64,000 nt of DNA from Pseudonocardia oroxyli (GTDB lineage: Bacteria > Actinomycetota > Actinomycetes > Mycobacteriales > Pseudonocardiaceae). The position numbers and the translations under genes were made by a program. The notes beneath the pieces are model-generated. The model ran no database searches, was not told where the DNA came from, and saw only the letters and a program-made list of their open reading frames with translations. How positions within the stretch are numbered: the first letter of the stretch is position 1; each line of letters starts with the position of its first letter. This document shows positions 32,764-40,677 of the stretch, in pieces. Location: contig NZ_FNBE01000017.1 in NCBI RefSeq assembly GCF_900102195.1, positions 62,001 through 126,000 of the forward strand, written 5' to 3'.

Positions 32764-32803
32764 GCGCAGGCGATGTCCGCACCGGCGACGATTTCGCCTG
32801 CGC
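32764..32803 (-). terminator. Hairpin downstream of the leftward element operon
   Basis: GCGCAGGCGA (32764-32773) pairs with TCGCCTGCGC (32794-32803), lying about 75 bp beyond the stop of the membrane-protein gene. It may terminate the leftward capsid operon that converges on the accessory module. Confidence 0.5.
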
Positions 32804-32876
32804 CACCGTCGATCACCTTGGCGACGGAGTAAGACGAATCCGGCTTTGACGCATCCGGGAACGGCTCCGGATCAGG

Positions 32877-33263
32877 TCACTCTCCCCGCCCGTCGCGGGA
32901 AGTTTCTACCGAATCGCTCAGCGCGAGCCACGAGAATAGGCAGACGAGGACTCCTGTCGCGATGAGTCCTGGACCCATGCCACCGACCACGTAGACACCC
33001 GCCGCCGCGACAACGAAGCCGATCAGCCAGAACCCACCTAGACGGAGGGCTTGGTTCTTCGCTTTCGTCTGCGACTCGCCATCCGGATCAGTAAATGCCA
33101 GAAATGCCCACAGTCCCACCAGGATGCCGCCGACGACGTAACCGGCAGCCTCGTACATCAGACGAACGCCAACCGTCACAAGCCCGAATGATAGAGCAAA
33201 GAACACTGCGAGCACGACCTCATGCAACGTCCATCGCCTGATGTCCCTCTCCTTAACGCCCAT
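32877..33263 (-). CDS. Small multi-span membrane protein of the element
   Basis: A 128-aa protein with about four hydrophobic segments (VVLAVFFALSFGLVTVGVRL; YVVGGILVGLWAFLAF; LGGFWLIGFVVAAAGVYVV; GPGLIATGVLVCLFSWLAL). It is the last gene of the leftward operon, directly after the capsid gene (3 bp gap). No family is recognised. It might aid lysis or exclusion, but neither is supported directly. Confidence 0.6.
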   Translation of the reverse strand: MGVKERDIRRWTLHEVVLAVFFALSFGLVTVGVRLMYEAAGYVVGGILVGLWAFLAFTDPDGESQTKAKNQALRLGGFWLIGFVVAAAGVYVVGGMGPGLIATGVLVCLFSWLALSDSVETSRDGRGE

Positions 33264-33266
33264 CCC

Positions 33267-34169
33267 TTATAGCCCCGTGACCTGGCAGAACGCAGCCGGT
33301 CGATAGACGGTCAGCGCGGCGCGGATGTCGGCCCGGATCGCAAGCTTTCCGGTGGTGAAGTAGTCCGCGTGAGTATTGGTCACGAGGACCGTCACGTCAC
33401 GACGCACCGTCAGTTCCGCGAAGCTGAGGAAGTCGCCGACAAGTGCGGTACCGGCCGCGATTCCGTCATTCACGACGTGCGGGACATCGTACGGCGCACG
33501 GATGTAGTTGCCGTTCGCGTCCTTCGTGATGTCGAGTGCGAGCGCATCCGTGGGATTGAGAACGACAGCCGTCGCGTTTGCCCGACCCGTGGTGCCGACG
33601 ACTGAGATCGCCTTCGCAATCGCATCGTAAGCGGTGTCACCGCCCTTGGCCTGCGTGAGGATTCCGGCGGTGTTGAGGAAGCCGCGAATGTTCGGTGCGC
33701 TCCCGTTCCCGTTGAGGATCTGCGAGTCGAACCGCTGCCGTACTGCGAACGGAAGGCGAACGTTCAGGTAGTTCTCGGCCTGCGGGGAATCGTCGAGAAC
33801 CTCGTCGGTGGCTGGCAGCCACGTTCCGACCTTCGCGATCGGTAGGGTTGCGGGGACGACTCGGAATGCCGACTCGGCGTAGGGTCCCCCCTCCGCGATC
33901 TCAGCCGCAGCATTCGTGAACAGATCCTCCCGCATGAAGATCACGTCCTTAGGACGCGTGGTCTCCACAACCGGGATGATCTCCGAAATCCCGACCGGTC
34001 GCTGAGCCGATTCGATGACCCGACCGGAACGCAGCGGTTGCGGCGCCGACGACGTCGAACTGAGAAGTGCCTTGACGTCGATATCCAGCGTCACCGGGGT
34101 CGAGTCGTGACCCTTGATCCGCCCCTTGAACTCGACGGTCCCGGCGAAATCCTTGAGCCCCACCATCAT
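33267..34169 (-). CDS. HK97-family phage major capsid protein
   Basis: A 300-aa protein with the order of features typical of HK97-fold capsids: IIPVVETTRPKDVIFMREDL (N-arm and E-loop region), WLPATDEVLDDSPQAENYLN (spine helix), LPFAVRQRFDSQILNGNGSA, FLNTAGILTQ, and the A-domain end DVTVLVTNTHADYFTTGKLA. It lacks a long N-terminal scaffold domain; the separately encoded coiled-coil protein upstream may take that role. The ATG overlaps the upstream stop. It presumably builds a small shell for the element's genome. Confidence 0.88.
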   Translation of the reverse strand: MMVGLKDFAGTVEFKGRIKGHDSTPVTLDIDVKALLSSTSSAPQPLRSGRVIESAQRPVGISEIIPVVETTRPKDVIFMREDLFTNAAAEIAEGGPYAESAFRVVPATLPIAKVGTWLPATDEVLDDSPQAENYLNVRLPFAVRQRFDSQILNGNGSAPNIRGFLNTAGILTQAKGGDTAYDAIAKAISVVGTTGRANATAVVLNPTDALALDITKDANGNYIRAPYDVPHVVNDGIAAGTALVGDFLSFAELTVRRDVTVLVTNTHADYFTTGKLAIRADIRAALTVYRPAAFCQVTGL

Positions 34170-34756
34170 CCCACCGCGATTCCGCGATCACGGAGGATCG
34201 CATCGGATACCTTGCGATTCTCTTCGGCTCGCACGACCACGCGCGCTCGATATGCTGCCGCCTTCGCGGTGTTCATCGCCACCTGCGCGACGCCGAGGGT
34301 TTCGCCGGACTCGTCGAGTCTCTTCCGAGCGGCGCGCACCGCTGCCGCTGCCGCCTTCACTTCGTTCAGATCGTCCACGGTGGGTGGCGCGTACACATCG
34401 GAGTTCATCCGCCACTCGAATGCCTGGCGGAGACGACTCTCCTCGCGGATGGCTGCGACCACTCCGGCCTCCGCTCGACGGTAGTCGTCGTACGCATGAT
34501 GATAGTCGTCGGTGAGCTTGTTGACCTTCGCGGCGTGGCGGTCGATCACCTCGCGCTCCGCCGTCGAAATATCCTGATTCGGGGAGACGAGTCCGTCGTG
34601 GATCTGAGCGAATTGTTCGCTGTTGAACGGCCCGGTCATTCCGAGTGCGTGAGCGCGGGCACTCGGAGACATGATCTCCCATTCGCGTTCAGTGTATCCG
34701 ACACGATCGGGAGTCACCGCCTTGTTCTCTACAGCAACCTTACGCATTGTTTCCAT
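34166..34756 (-). CDS. Coiled-coil protein, possible capsid scaffold
   Basis: A 196-aa strongly helical, charged protein (EREVIDRHAAKVNKLTDDYH; VKAAAAAVRAARKRLDESGE) lying between the prohead protease and capsid genes, with overlaps at both ends (ATG inside the protease 3' end; ATGA into the capsid gene). A free scaffolding protein commonly occupies this position. The family is not recognised, so the scaffold role is inferred from position and helicity. Confidence 0.6.
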   Translation of the reverse strand: METMRKVAVENKAVTPDRVGYTEREWEIMSPSARAHALGMTGPFNSEQFAQIHDGLVSPNQDISTAEREVIDRHAAKVNKLTDDYHHAYDDYRRAEAGVVAAIREESRLRQAFEWRMNSDVYAPPTVDDLNEVKAAAAAVRAARKRLDESGETLGVAQVAMNTAKAAAYRARVVVRAEENRKVSDAILRDRGIAVG

Positions 34757-35324
34757 ACCTCTTGTTGAATGCCGCGATCTTCAAATCAAGTTCGACCTGA
34801 TCCGCCATAGCGCGCATCTCGCCGCGCTCTCGGGGACTGAGGCCGTCATACGAGGCGTTTACACGCTTCACCTCAAGGGTGCCTGTGCCGACTCCCGCAC
34901 CCAGTAGAACGGGCGAGATCTCGTGAACGGTGAGACTCTTGAGGAATCGAACTCGCTGCCCTTGATAATCTCCGTACTCGGAATCGTTGATCGTGAACCC
35001 GTAGGAGTATTCGGAGCCCGGATCAGTGCCGAGATTCTTGATCGTATTGAATGTGTCACGACCGCTCGTGGTGTCAAGGAAGAATCGCAGCTCTGCCTCG
35101 GCTGAGTCGCCTTTCATCTCGATCCGGCCGACACCCACTGGGAGCGCACCGTTCCAGGTCTCGTGACCGTAGGCGCTTACCGCGACCTTTGCGCCGTCGG
35201 CGAACGCACCTGACAGTGTGACGTCTTTGTCCGCGTCGATCACACCCAGGGTCGCGAACCTGACCCTCACGATCCCCTTATCGGTCGACTTGATCGTCGC
35301 ACCGGAGAATGTCTTGGTTTCCAC
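34740..35324 (-). CDS. HK97-family prohead protease
   Basis: A serine protease (peptidase S78) of 194 aa that matures the capsid. AVSAYGHETWNGALPVG holds the likely catalytic His54, GSEYSYGFTIND holds Ser107, and LKSLTVHEISPVLLGAGVGT is the conserved C-terminal block. The start is a GTG whose first base is shared with the TAG of the upstream gene (TAGTG). Presence of both protease and capsid shows the element can direct its own shell. Confidence 0.88.
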   Translation of the reverse strand: METKTFSGATIKSTDKGIVRVRFATLGVIDADKDVTLSGAFADGAKVAVSAYGHETWNGALPVGVGRIEMKGDSAEAELRFFLDTTSGRDTFNTIKNLGTDPGSEYSYGFTINDSEYGDYQGQRVRFLKSLTVHEISPVLLGAGVGTGTLEVKRVNASYDGLSPRERGEMRAMADQVELDLKIAAFNKRYGNNA

Positions 35325-35677
35325 TACCTCTTTCGCCTCACCCTCAGATAGGCGTCGACCCCTTCACGAGGGAATGTCCAGTCGCGGCCGTGTCGCTCGC
35401 CGCCTAATTCCTTCGCGAGCTGCCGCACTCGTCGCTCACTTCGACCGATCAATGCCGCCACTTCTGCGACACTGAGCACGGTATGTTGCGCGGCCGGTCG
35501 CGGTCCAACGCCGCTTCCGCTTGCGGCAAATCCCGCCCGCCACGCGGAGATGTCGCCGAGAAGGGACAGAATTTCTGCGCGTTTCCTCGGCGTGACCCTG
35601 CCCAGATCCGACGAATCGGTCACGAACTGACTGAGCAGAGTCCATCGGGGATCATCGCGGTTCGGTAGATTGTCCAC
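35324..35677 (-). CDS. HTH DNA-binding protein upstream of the prohead protease
   Basis: A 117-aa protein with a helical N-terminus and a C-terminal helix-turn-helix of the excisionase/MerR-like type (VLSVAEVAALIGRSERRVRQ, then WTFPREGVDAYL). In phiRv1-like elements a similar small gene just before the protease has been called a small terminase or regulator. Position and HTH fit a DNA-recognition subunit for packaging or a late-operon regulator. The sequence alone does not decide. Confidence 0.65.
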   Translation of the reverse strand: MDNLPNRDDPRWTLLSQFVTDSSDLGRVTPRKRAEILSLLGDISAWRAGFAASGSGVGPRPAAQHTVLSVAEVAALIGRSERRVRQLAKELGGERHGRDWTFPREGVDAYLRVRRKR

Positions 35678-36627
35678 GATTCACCTTCAGTGTTCGGCAT
35701 TTTGGCACTGATTGCGCGCCTCAATTTGGAATGCGATTCGCATGGGCGAGTGGAGGGAGAAACGCAGGAGCCGGTTCGTGGTGCCTCGTTTGCTGCGATC
35801 CCGTTGCGACCCCGCCCCCCTCCCCACCCCTCCGGAGTCCCGGGGCTTGCCACCCGCGACTCCGCACTCACCGCCGCCACTGGCTGGTGGGGCACCCGCC
35901 ACGTGCCTCAGGCGACCCGCTCAGCGGCTCTGTGCGGCTCGCAGCCGGGTCGCCCGCCAACGGGGGACGTCGGGCGCCTTCACGGGCGTCTGCGGGGCGC
36001 TCAGCCTGCGACGGGCTGCACGCTCCTCGGTGGCCGGTGACCTCCCGTTGCTCGGCCTCGATCGTCGACCCGCGAGACCGCGAGCCCAGCGACGAGAGCG
36101 AGCAGGGCAAGGGACACAGCTCCTCGTCGCTGCGAGACACCGAGGCAGCGACGCACAGGGCGAACGTCGCGCTCGGTGTCGTCATCACGCGAGCTGTGCC
36201 ACGAGACGGGCGCATGGTCGTCGTGCCTCGCGAGGCGGGGCAGCAGGGCAGCAGGGCAGCGCAGGGCAGCAGGTAGCGCGGGCAGCAGGTAGCGCGGGCA
36301 GTGCACGGGGCACCGGCCGACACCCTCACGGGTGGGGGTGGATCTTGCTACCTGTACCGGGGACAGGGTCACAGGATGGGGGACACGTGTCGGGGACACC
36401 TGCACCCCTTATAGGGGTGCAGCAGTGGTGTCCCTCCGGGACACCGGGCAACTGTCCCCGAGGGACACGTAAAGAGGATCAAGTCTCTGACCAGCGTGGA
36501 TGTCGGCCGGTGACTGTCCCCCGCGCTGTCCCCCGGGGACACGTTGGGCCGTTCAGCCTAGAGTTTGGGGGACACTTGATCTTGTCCCCGAGTGTCCCCC
36601 TCCGTTTATCCAAGATCGTTAAGAGCC
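35678..36627. other. 950-bp non-coding stretch of the element
   Basis: No open frame here looks like a real protein (compositions are Arg/Pro/Cys-rich on all frames). The left part contains GC-rich DNA and short direct repeats around 36240-36300 (GCAGCAGGTAGCGCGGG twice). The right part holds 13 GGGACA/TGTCCC motifs. It separates the replication gene from the capsid operon, so it probably contains the origin and the late promoter. Confidence 0.6.
36360..36598. repeat. Iteron-like cluster of GGGACA motifs, putative replication origin
   Basis: Thirteen GGGACA or TGTCCC hexamers occur within 239 bp, at 36360, 36380, 36393, 36429, 36438, 36453, 36462, 36515, 36527, 36536, 36569, 36583 and 36593. 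Three pairs form dyads: GTGTCCCTCCGGGACAC (36428-36444), TGTCCCCGAGGGACA (36453-36467) and TGTCCCCCGGGGACA (36527-36541). The cluster ends 30 bp from the stop of the prim-pol/RepA gene, as satellite origins often do. An operator array is the alternative. Confidence 0.7.
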
Positions 36628-38778
36628 TCACTTCTCGATCTTGGACGTGGCCTCGCCGAGTCCCGTGGCGCGCCAGTTTCCGCGACCGTCGCAGCGCTCC
36701 GCGAGACCGGCCCCAGCGAGCCGGGTCAGCGCCCGCTTGACCGTCCGGAGGTTCAGCCCCGTGTCCGCCGCGACCTGTGTCGGAGTGGAGCCCAGCCCCG
36801 GCGCGAACCCCACGATCGCCGCCAGGACGGCGCGGTCACTCTTCGCGGGGTTGTCCCACTCGACCAGCGTCCCCCGGTCCGGCTGCACCACAACCCCGCT
36901 GCCGGTCTCGGATACCGAGTGCCAGGTGAGCACCATCGCGTCATCGGGTGGCCCGTCTTTGCGCTTGGTGCGCCGCAACGTCACCGGTCCGTCGTCGCCC
37001 TCCCGCGACGTCGTGTAGACGGTGTCGAATCCCGCCTCAAGCGCCGATGACCCTCGAACCGTCTTCCCGTCCTTCCCTGTGTGGTGGATGAGGGCGATGG
37101 CGCCCATATCTCTCGGAGTGGCGCGTTTGAGGTCGTACAGCGCCTCCACGACCATCCCCATGTCCTTCGCTGAGTTCTCGTCCAATCCGACGGAGCACCG
37201 GTTAAGCGTGTCGATCACGATGAACTCGAAGCCACCTGTCCGGATGATGGATTCAAGCTGCACGATCTCGTCTCGCTTGCCGAGGTTCACGGGCCGCCGT
37301 AGTACGACGAAATGATCATCACTGAGCGGTTGCGCCCGCGACTTCGTCCACGCATTGCGCCGACCCCGCAGACCGAGGACCCCCTCACCCGCTACATACA
37401 GCACGCGTGAGCGTCGAGTCTCGCGATCCTGCCAACGCTGCCCCGTGGCAAGCGACAATGCCCAGTCGATCGCGATCATTGACTTAAACGTGCCCTTGTA
37501 TCCGGCGAGCATGGCGACCGTGCCCCGGTCCAATGTATCCGCGATCAATGGTTCCGGCTCCGGTAGGCCGTCGAGCGCGCTATTCGGTACCAGGAAGTCT
37601 GAAAGTGACCACTTCCGAATGGGGGAAGGCGCCGATCCCACCGATGCCATGGCGCTGTGAGCCGCGGGAAGGCTGACGATCTCCTCCCGCCGTGAATCCG
37701 CGATAGGGACTCCCGCGGCCCTGAGTTCGGCGGCGACCTGAGTGACCGCGGCAGCCTGATCCCCACCGTGATTCAGAATCGCGTAAGTTCCGAACTTGTC
37801 ATGACCCTTCTGCTCCTCGATATTCGTCGATGTCGAGAAAATATAGAATCGGTCACCACGTGGACCGCCAGTCAGCGCGGAGTTTCCTACCGTCTTGCCC
37901 GGCCGCGTCCACCTCTGCGCCCCATCCTCGGTGACGGCACCCTTTGTCCACCCCTTGGATTCGAGAATTCCCTCCCACGTTTCGTGCTCATTGAAGTAGT
38001 CAATCGGTGAGACGCCTACAGCGCTCGGATCGACCGGGAGCCCCCGCGGGTGTCGGCCGGGAGAACTCGACGGCGACTGAGTGGGGGTTTCCTTCGCCGG
38101 TAGCTGATCGAGTTCGCGTGCCGTCGCATGTAGACGGTCGCGATCTTCGCCGCTGATAGTCGGAATCGAATCCGGACCACCGACGAGGAACCGCCACGGC
38201 TTCCCGGTCGAATGGACGCGACCATGAGACGGCGCGGCGACGAAATAGCCACCCTTGCCGCGAGTCTCGATCAGCGTTCGCTTGGGCTGAAGCGTTCGAC
38301 CAGCCGCGTGTGCCTCCGCGATGCGCTCCGCTTCATCCGGCGTGATCTCCGAATCGAATGCCGGACGCTCGGCCAGCTTCGTGTTGCCACCAACCGGGTC
38401 TCCGGAGACGCGGTACAGGATGTGTACCCCACCCGAGGGCGATTCGACCACGGTCCCGCTGTTTAAACGGTCCCACAGGTCGCCGTGACCGTCCCCGCGT
38501 AGCAGGGTTTCGAGCTGCCGGCCGACACCCTCCGCAACTGCGCGCCCCTCGAACTCGAACATTTCGAGATTCCCGCTGACCGCACCGGTGATGATCCCGA
38601 TACCAGGAGGGTTGTTCGCGAACCACGCCTCAACGGTCACCCGCTGAGGACGCTCAGCCTGGTAGTGTTTCCACTTCCCGTCAGGCTCCTTTGAGCCGTC
38701 GTCTTTGACGACAACCACCGAACATCCGGCGTCATGCCACGCGAGAGCCGCAGCTTGCATATTCGAGGCATCAATCAT
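36628..38778 (-). CDS. Prim-pol / RepA-like helicase replication protein
   Basis: A 716-aa replication protein. Residues about 1-250 fit a bifunctional primase/polymerase domain (GIGIITGAVSGNLEMFEFEG near 60-80, ESPSGGVHILYRV near 111). The middle (about 400-600) is a RecA-fold RepA-type ATPase with Walker A AGYKGTFKSMI near 424, Walker B FIVIDTLNRCS near 520 and IALIHHTGKDGKTVRGSSAL near 562. The C-terminus (about 650-716) is a winged helix that may bind the origin. The ATG at 38778 overlaps the preceding stop (ATGA). It should initiate replication from the adjacent GGGACA cluster. Confidence 0.85.
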   Translation of the reverse strand: MIDASNMQAAALAWHDAGCSVVVVKDDGSKEPDGKWKHYQAERPQRVTVEAWFANNPPGIGIITGAVSGNLEMFEFEGRAVAEGVGRQLETLLRGDGHGDLWDRLNSGTVVESPSGGVHILYRVSGDPVGGNTKLAERPAFDSEITPDEAERIAEAHAAGRTLQPKRTLIETRGKGGYFVAAPSHGRVHSTGKPWRFLVGGPDSIPTISGEDRDRLHATARELDQLPAKETPTQSPSSSPGRHPRGLPVDPSAVGVSPIDYFNEHETWEGILESKGWTKGAVTEDGAQRWTRPGKTVGNSALTGGPRGDRFYIFSTSTNIEEQKGHDKFGTYAILNHGGDQAAAVTQVAAELRAAGVPIADSRREEIVSLPAAHSAMASVGSAPSPIRKWSLSDFLVPNSALDGLPEPEPLIADTLDRGTVAMLAGYKGTFKSMIAIDWALSLATGQRWQDRETRRSRVLYVAGEGVLGLRGRRNAWTKSRAQPLSDDHFVVLRRPVNLGKRDEIVQLESIIRTGGFEFIVIDTLNRCSVGLDENSAKDMGMVVEALYDLKRATPRDMGAIALIHHTGKDGKTVRGSSALEAGFDTVYTTSREGDDGPVTLRRTKRKDGPPDDAMVLTWHSVSETGSGVVVQPDRGTLVEWDNPAKSDRAVLAAIVGFAPGLGSTPTQVAADTGLNLRTVKRALTRLAGAGLAERCDGRGNWRATGLGEATSKIEK

Positions 38779-39113
38779 GCCATCACCGGCTCGCTGTCGA
38801 TATAGCCCGGAATACGGCACAGTTGCTCATGAATGATCCCCAACCGCTGCCCGATCCCCCACAGCGTGCCCACGTCGAGAGGTACCTCTTCGCTGATCCG
38901 TGACAACGCCGCACCGCACAACCACATGTGGTCACGCTGCTCGTCCTCGGAGGCGCCAGGCAGTAACAAAGGGACGGCGAGCAGGTAGGCAACCGCTTCC
39001 TCCCCGGTTGAGATAGTGCTACTATCCGCTTGCGTGCCCGCCGCGTCCCGGTCGCGCCTCGCCCCCGGCCTGAGCCCATGATCAGGTCGGGGGTCCCCCA
39101 TGTTGTAGTTCAT
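38775..39113 (-). CDS. Element protein, unknown
   Basis: A 112-aa protein starting at the ATG at 39113 (an upstream TTG is less likely) and overlapping the replication gene by ATGA. It is helical and acidic in its second half (ASEDEQRDHMWLCGAALSRI). It is not recognised. Coupling to the prim-pol gene suggests a replication accessory role. Confidence 0.55.
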   Translation of the reverse strand: MNYNMGDPRPDHGLRPGARRDRDAAGTQADSSTISTGEEAVAYLLAVPLLLPGASEDEQRDHMWLCGAALSRISEEVPLDVGTLWGIGQRLGIIHEQLCRIPGYIDSEPVMA

Positions 39114-39124
39114 TTTCAATTGTC

Positions 39125-39373
39125 CTAGAGATTGTCAAGGTCAACGTAATTCACCCCGTCAGATCGTTCACGTTGATTCGTTCTGTTCTGTTCGTCGTAC
39201 AGTGCCCGTTGCCGGGCGCTTCGGTGCCGGTCACAGACCGGAATCAGATTCGCATACGATGCTCTCCCTCTGGCGTTCTTCACCACGTACCGGGCGGTAT
39301 CGCCACACGTGGCACATTTATTGTCTGTGCGCTCCAACACCCATGCGCGCAACTTCACGCGAGACGTTCCCAT
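39125..39373 (-). CDS. Small HNH/zinc-ribbon-like protein
   Basis: An 82-aa protein with CATCGDTARYVVKNARGRAS near residues 20-39 and ANLIPVCDRHRSARQ after it, giving a C-x2-C pair and a NLIPVC.RHR motif reminiscent of HNH nucleases. Canonical HNH residues are incomplete, so catalytic activity is doubtful. HNH proteins next to capsid modules usually help DNA packaging, but here the gene lies in the replication half. It overlaps the previous gene by 19 bp. Confidence 0.55.
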   Translation of the reverse strand: MGTSRVKLRAWVLERTDNKCATCGDTARYVVKNARGRASYANLIPVCDRHRSARQRALYDEQNRTNQRERSDGVNYVDLDNL

Positions 39374-39882
39374 TGGACAATGGCCCCCGGCTCAGGCTCA
39401 GACTTTTCGATCTCGCGTGCTAGCTGACGGCCAGACTTCCCCTCAGCAAGGCTTGACGCGGGCGCGATCGCTGTACGCCTGATTGAATGGCGGCCGATCC
39501 TGCGAACTTGAGTTCGCATAGCGCTCCCACGCGCCACGCATATGACGAACATGTGCCTCAGAAGCTCCGCGTGAATGGCCTCCGCTGTCGCCCACCGATT
39601 CGCAGCGCCATCGATTCGCTCCGCGAACTCCGGGCGAACCGTCGCGCACTCTGGCGGGCGAAGTTGAATCACGGTTCCGCCGGTGCGGGTCGGCGGGGTC
39701 GGCGGGGTCGCCTTACTCCATTTGGCGGATGGACTTGTCCATCCCCCATTCGGCCTAGTACGTTGCACCTGCGCCTCATGCACGCCCGTCGCAGAGCTGA
39801 TTGCCTTCGTTCCCATCCCCGCCTCGCGCATCGTCGCGATGGCTTCGGGGATGTCGGATCGCGGAATCTGATGATCGCGCAC
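39355..39882 (-). CDS. HTH-containing element protein
   Basis: A 175-aa protein from a GTG. Residues about 8-40 (PEAIATMREAGMGTKAISSA, then TGVHEAQVQRT) look like a helix-turn-helix similar to those in phage replication or ParB-like regulators. A Pro/Thr linker follows. The last 75 residues are less convincing: another frame in this stretch also reads plausibly (RGAWERYANSSSQDRPPFNQ), so a frameshift near 39540 is possible. Confidence 0.5.
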   Translation of the reverse strand: MRDHQIPRSDIPEAIATMREAGMGTKAISSATGVHEAQVQRTRPNGGWTSPSAKWSKATPPTPPTRTGGTVIQLRPPECATVRPEFAERIDGAANRWATAEAIHAELLRHMFVICVARGSAMRTQVRRIGRHSIRRTAIAPASSLAEGKSGRQLAREIEKSEPEPGAIVQWERLA

Positions 39883-40014
39883 AAAAGCGCAGGTGACGAA
39901 CTATGCCGCCCGCGCGTATGGGACCTCTACTGTCGCGCAGAGTTCGACGAGATGCGGATTCATGGTTCTGCATTCTCTTTATAGTTGTCAATACACAGGT
40001 GTGGTGCGAGTCGG

Positions 40015-40266
40015 TCAGGCGGACTTGCGTCTGCCCCGTGCGCGGCTGCTCGCCAGCGCGAGTCTGCTCATGTGTGCCTTTCGCGCAGACTCGGCCCGTC
40101 GCTGCCGTTCGGCGGGGGAGAGGGTTCCGTCGGGATCGACCTCGCGCTCGAACCGGGCGAGTAGGCCGCGCTGTCCCGCGTCGGCGGTTCGGGTTCTGTC
40201 GGTCTCTTTCGACCATCGGGCGTGCGCCGCGATCTGAGCGCGAAGGCGGCGCTGCTCCGGGGTCAC
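40015..40266 (-). CDS. Small conserved phage/plasmid protein
   Basis: An 83-aa Arg-rich protein starting TPEQRRLRAQIAAHARWSKE and containing FEREVDPDGTLSPAERQRRA, then ESARKAHMSRLAL. I recognise this pattern from small proteins widespread in actinobacterial prophages and integrative elements, always without known function. Its start overlaps the end of the 68-aa gene upstream (ATGA-type). Confidence 0.75.
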   Translation of the reverse strand: MTPEQRRLRAQIAAHARWSKETDRTRTADAGQRGLLARFEREVDPDGTLSPAERQRRAESARKAHMSRLALASSRARGRRKSA

Positions 40267-40469
40267 GCGGCGGTTCCGCCGGACAGGAGGAACCGCGCCA
40301 CCCCCTCACGCTGAACGGCGGTCATCTCCGGTGCGAGTCGTTCGACGTGCTCGCACAGCTCGGCGACCGCGAGTTCCTTTCGCAGCACTGGAATGCGTGA
40401 GTCGTCCGGGTGGTGTCTGTTCAGGCTGGCAATCTGACCGGCGATGCTGAGTCGCTTTCGGTGAGACAT
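40263..40469 (-). CDS. Small conserved phage/plasmid protein, partner of the next gene
   Basis: A 68-aa protein (IASLNRHHPDDSRIPVLRKE, then APEMTAVQREGVARFLL) of a type that commonly precedes the Arg-rich protein above in actinobacterial integrative elements. The two genes overlap by four bases. No function is known. Confidence 0.7.
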   Translation of the reverse strand: MSHRKRLSIAGQIASLNRHHPDDSRIPVLRKELAVAELCEHVERLAPEMTAVQREGVARFLLSGGTAA

Positions 40470-40677
40470 TCGACGTTCCTCATACCGGGACCTCCGACCT
40501 CTTCCGGACTGATTTCCGGACCGGGCAACCCGATGGCGGGGACGCTATGCCGCTGAGATTCGGTACCGCAACCTCGGTAAACGGAGGGGGCGCCGCTTAT
40601 GTCCGGCTGTGACCCGCTACGGCTCGTTGTGACCCGCTGTGGTTCGCGATGGTCGCCTGAGTTGTGAGGCAGCCCAC
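40470..40677. promoter_or_regulatory. Regulatory gap between integrase and early element genes
   Basis: It contains two TGTGACCCGCT direct repeats spaced 20 bp (40608-40618 and 40628-40638), and CTGATTTCCGGACCGG (40509-40524), which recurs with one change at 32746-32761 near the other end. A promoter for the leftward early genes and binding sites for an excisionase or repressor are plausible. No repressor gene is evident. Confidence 0.5.

Noticed and set aside
35712..36740. A 342-codon plus-strand frame across the element's non-coding stretch
   Set aside because: Composition is Arg/Pro/Cys-rich and repetitive, it has no ribosome binding site, it runs over the GGGACA cluster and into the opposing replication gene.
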